Below are positions 61,786-64,000 of a stretch of 64,000 nucleotides of DNA, piece by piece. The notes beneath the pieces are model-generated. The model searched no databases and was not told the DNA's origin. It saw nothing but the letters and a program-made list of their open reading frames with translations. This DNA is from Distichodus sexfasciatus (lineage: Eukaryota; Chordata; Actinopteri; Characiformes; Distichodontidae). The translations under genes and the position numbers were made by a program. The DNA lies in NCBI GenBank assembly GCA_032718565.1, contig JAVGVS010000683.1, positions 1 through 64,000 on the forward strand, in the 5' to 3' direction. The stretch's first letter is position 1, and each line of letters begins with the position of its first letter.

Positions 61786-62413
61786 GGCTGTCCTAGGAGC
61801 ATTAACGTTCAGAGCGCTAAGCACATTCAGCAGAAGAAAACCTCGGTGGAGACGGTTTATTACCACAGCACTCAGAGCACTTCAAGCTGAAACCCGCTCA
61901 ACTCTTAGAACAGCACTGGGCTCGTCAACGTCACTTCTCTCCTGCTAGCCAATCAAAATAGAGGAAGGGGCGGGACATACACATCAAGAACTCACTACAA
62001 ATGGTGGTGTATCTGGAGCAGCTGGAGAAGCTTATTTTGGCTTTATTTACACAGTTTGATTAAAAAACTACAATGATGTGATCAAACCCCTAATCGGTGC
62101 TACTCTCCCAGCTGTTCTCCTGCACGGTTTATCTCCTGCACCCAATCTCTACGTCTCCAACACATGTGAGTGTCCAGTTCAAACACTGCCGCTAACGCCA
62201 AGATGCCATTTCCCCCCAGTGTAAAGATAATCTCTTTTATGTCGGCTAAACTGCCAATCTCAGAGCAACACCTTACAATGTTTACATGAAATAGGAACCA
62301 ACGTGGAAGTGCCTGATGATGCTTTTGGTAGCTTAGCAACAACAAGAAAGTGCAGAGAAAGCATTCTGGAAGTGATGTTTTGACCAAATCACGTTTGGTG
62401 GACACAGGCCCTA
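61786..62413 (-). mobile_element. PIF/Harbinger MITE, copy 2
   Basis: The well-preserved terminus is on the right: GTTTGGTGGACACAGGCCC (62393-62411). The left end (GGGGCTGTCCTAGG) is diverged. The interior matches 17810-18468 in reverse, including CTAGCCAATCAAAATAGAGG and the nuclease stub. Confidence 0.75.
62100..62405 (-). pseudogene. Harbinger nuclease stub, copy 2
   Basis: Minus-strand frame of 101 codons whose last 51 match copy 1 (SLADIKEIIFTL, then CWRRRDWVQEINRAGEQLGE) and end at the same TAG. The ATG of copy 1 is ATT here; upstream codons, back to an ATG inside the terminal repeat, come from translated non-coding DNA. No catalytic residues. Confidence 0.5.
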
Positions 62414-62487
62414 GTTAATTTTTCAAACTTGTTAAGCATTTTGAGTTGTATTTCAGTTTGGCTAAAATCATATTTAACCACAGTGTC

Positions 62488-62661
62488 AGGAGCAGTTGGT
62501 ACCGTAATAGTTAGGGAGTTGGTCCAGTGATCGGAAGGACGTTTTGGTGCTGCAAAAAATCTGCCGACTGCTCCTTCATGAAGGGGTCAAATGCAATGGT
62601 CTTATTTGGTGGTGGTGCACTGTATGCTGTGCTGTGCTCACAATGACAAATAATCCCTCGC
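62488..62661 (+). mobile_element. SINE-A, plus, B box deleted
   Basis: GGAGCAGTTGGTACCGTAAT head, then GATCGGAAGGACG joins GTGCTGCAAAAAATCTGCCG. About 85 bases holding the B box are missing; the tail ACAATGACAAATAATCC is intact. Confidence 0.8.
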
Positions 62662-63484
62662 TAAAATAAATGTCAAGTACCTGGAGGTTTCCGGATTATT
62701 GCATAAGTATGATGACAAGATTAGTTTAAACAATTGAAGTGGAGTCAAAATGTCATAAAGTCATATATTAATGACTTGAAATTATGAGTTTAAAACACAG
62801 ATATTTCCTGACACTGAAATCGCACATATGAGTAGTAGAAATGTCTGAGATTAAAGATACATATTAATGAGCAAAAACTGGCAGTACAAATTTAGAAATG
62901 TTAAAAGCAGTATAACATAAATCTAACCATGTTCACCCTCATACGCTTTTCTCTTAAAATATATTTTTCATAATATGAAATAATGGGAATAACAGTAGAA
63001 TCTCCAGCGTCTAATTAACTCCTAGTGTTTAAGTCCAGCTGGAAACAAATAAACTGTCTACTCACTCAGCGCTGTGGCTGCTTCACGAGAGTGAAAATAT
63101 ACTGCAGCTCTATTAACAAGAGACCGTCGAAATCATGTATAAAACTCCACATTGTTTTTCCTGCATTACTGAGACAAAACAACTTACATACTGTACAGAA
63201 CAATTTAAAGATTATGGACGGAAGACTACATCTGATTGTTCAGGAACGATATAATGAGCACAGCGAGACGCAAGCAGAACACAATCATTTTTGAAAATAG
63301 CATCAGAACAACACAGAAAACGAATAATGCTGTGAAAGTCTACATAGATAAGGCTCTAGAAATATCTGTCCATCCACATCCCCTGCTGCTTCAGGTTTCT
63401 TCTTTGTCAAGAACAATAATGGTGACCTGAAACCCTTAACACACGGGCGTCTTGTTCCGGTCCATCATACCCGGTGAGTCCATT
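62662..63484. other. AT-rich, no recognised feature
   Basis: Overlapping short frames (63025-63294 and 63236-63430 plus) have no recognisable domain. No repeat family identified. Confidence 0.4.
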
Positions 63485-63499
63485 TTGGTGAGTTTCTAC

Positions 63500-63560
63500 T
63501 AAGACAAGGTGCATGGAAAACCTCCAGGATACCGGCCCTCCACACCCTAATCCATAAACA
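63500..63560 (-). repeat. Fragment of the insert repeat seen at 35.8 kb
   Basis: AAACCTCCAGGATACCGGCC is the reverse complement of the GCCGGTATCCTGGAGGTTT word of the repeat inside the composite SINE at 35645-36125, so that insert is a dispersed repeat itself. Confidence 0.5.
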
Positions 63561-63572
63561 AAATGACAGTGA

Positions 63573-63727
63573 AGTTCCTCGTACTGTAATGGTTAGAATG
63601 TTCACCCCGTGACTGGATCAGAAGGTTGCTGGTTCGAATCCCGGATTGGTAAAGGTGCTACTGAGGTACTCATGAGGAAGGTACTGTCCCCAGCACTGCT
63701 TTACGGAGGTCAAATGCAGAGCTGTGT
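63573..63727 (+). mobile_element. SINE-A, plus, internally deleted
   Basis: Perfect B box GGTTCGAATCCCGG, then GAGGTACTCATGAGGAAGG and ACGGAGGTCAAATGCAGAG. The tail is lost. Confidence 0.8.
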
Positions 63728-63769
63728 TCTGTGTATTCCACCGGGTTCTCTGCTGTGTAAACCCGTGTA

Positions 63770-63905
63770 GGGGCAGTGGGCAGCTAATAACAGCAGCACC
63801 CAGGGAGCAGTGCTGGGGGATGGTACCTTGCTTATGAGTACCTCAGGGGTACCTTTACCAGTGCTTGATTCGAACCTGTGGACTTTTGATCTAACCTCTA
63901 CCCCA
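63770..63905 (-). mobile_element. SINE-A, minus, tail missing
   Basis: GGGGCAGTGGGCAGCTAATA to GATCTAACCTCTACCCCA. Antisense B box region is GCTTGATTCGAACCTGTGG. Confidence 0.8.
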
Positions 63906-64000
63906 CATTATGACCCGAAACAGTGTGTACAGTGAAACGGTACAAAAATGCGCATATGATATACTTATATACATCATGTATTATATGTGTATTAACATAT

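Overview
This is vertebrate, almost certainly teleost fish, nuclear DNA. The evidence is the repeat content: hundreds of bases at a time match tRNA-headed SINEs, non-LTR retrotransposon 3' ends, non-autonomous DNA transposons, a Tc1 transposase relic with the fish-type wording, GT/GA/TATC microsatellites and many degenerate minisatellites. Base composition is AT-rich with CpG depletion, there is no operon-like organisation, and no open reading frame longer than about 190 codons occurs outside simple-sequence DNA. I cannot name the species.

I found no protein-coding gene that I would defend. The window reads as a very large intron or an intergenic desert. The only coding traces I trust belong to mobile elements: a split Tc1/mariner transposase (48.3-49.2 kb, minus strand) and a 52-codon N-terminal stub of a PIF/Harbinger nuclease in two copies (18.0 kb plus strand, 62.1 kb minus strand), both ending at the same TAG. 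One low-confidence exon candidate is duplicated at 29.4 and 31.7 kb.

Three tRNA-derived SINE families are used as labels below. SINE-A is the dominant one, about 250 bp with more than 25 copies; its head carries A box TAGCATAACGG and B box GGTTCGAATCC and its tail ends ACAATGACAAATAATCACTC. SINE-B has the head CAGTGGTTA and the body GGAGTTTGCATGCTCTCCCC. SINE-C has the head TCTAGTGGTGAGGA and the tail GCGTCTGCTAAATG. A non-autonomous DNA element with CACTGCAAAAAAT termini occurs four times (2.2, 6.5, 31.2 and 54.3 kb).

Layout. 0-5 kb: fold-back element, LINE tails, SINEs, first CACTG element. 5-12 kb: word-like minisatellites B and C and a 650-bp polypurine tract. 11.7-14.2 kb: low-repeat blocks and an inverted-repeat element that carries (TATC)18. 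14.3-16.1 kb: SINE cluster. 16.4-19.3 kb: minisatellites split by a transposon-in-transposon nest. 19.3-27 kb: DNA-element relics (families X and Y) and SINEs. 27.6-34.8 kb: pieces of a 21-bp array (array A) with duplicated unique DNA between them. 35.6-38.7 kb: a tandem duplication, a B-box-duplicated SINE, a 39-bp minisatellite and a TAATA-type array. 39-49 kb: low-repeat blocks alternating with X and Y elements, a 648-bp terminal-inverted-repeat element and the Tc1 relic. 49.9-51.8 kb: array B again, invaded by a LINE tail, a Y element and a solo LTR. 53-57 kb: array D with the fourth CACTG element, then a tandem array of purine/pyrimidine hairpins. 57-64 kb: inverted SINE pairs, GA- and GT-rich DNA, array A again and the second Harbinger copy.

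The unifying observation is that at least five unrelated families of degenerate minisatellite occupy long stretches, and most of them have been interrupted by transposons. Alternating with them are blocks of low-repeat DNA that retain CpG and look like candidate regulatory conserved elements. All family assignments come from reading the sequence, not from a database search.
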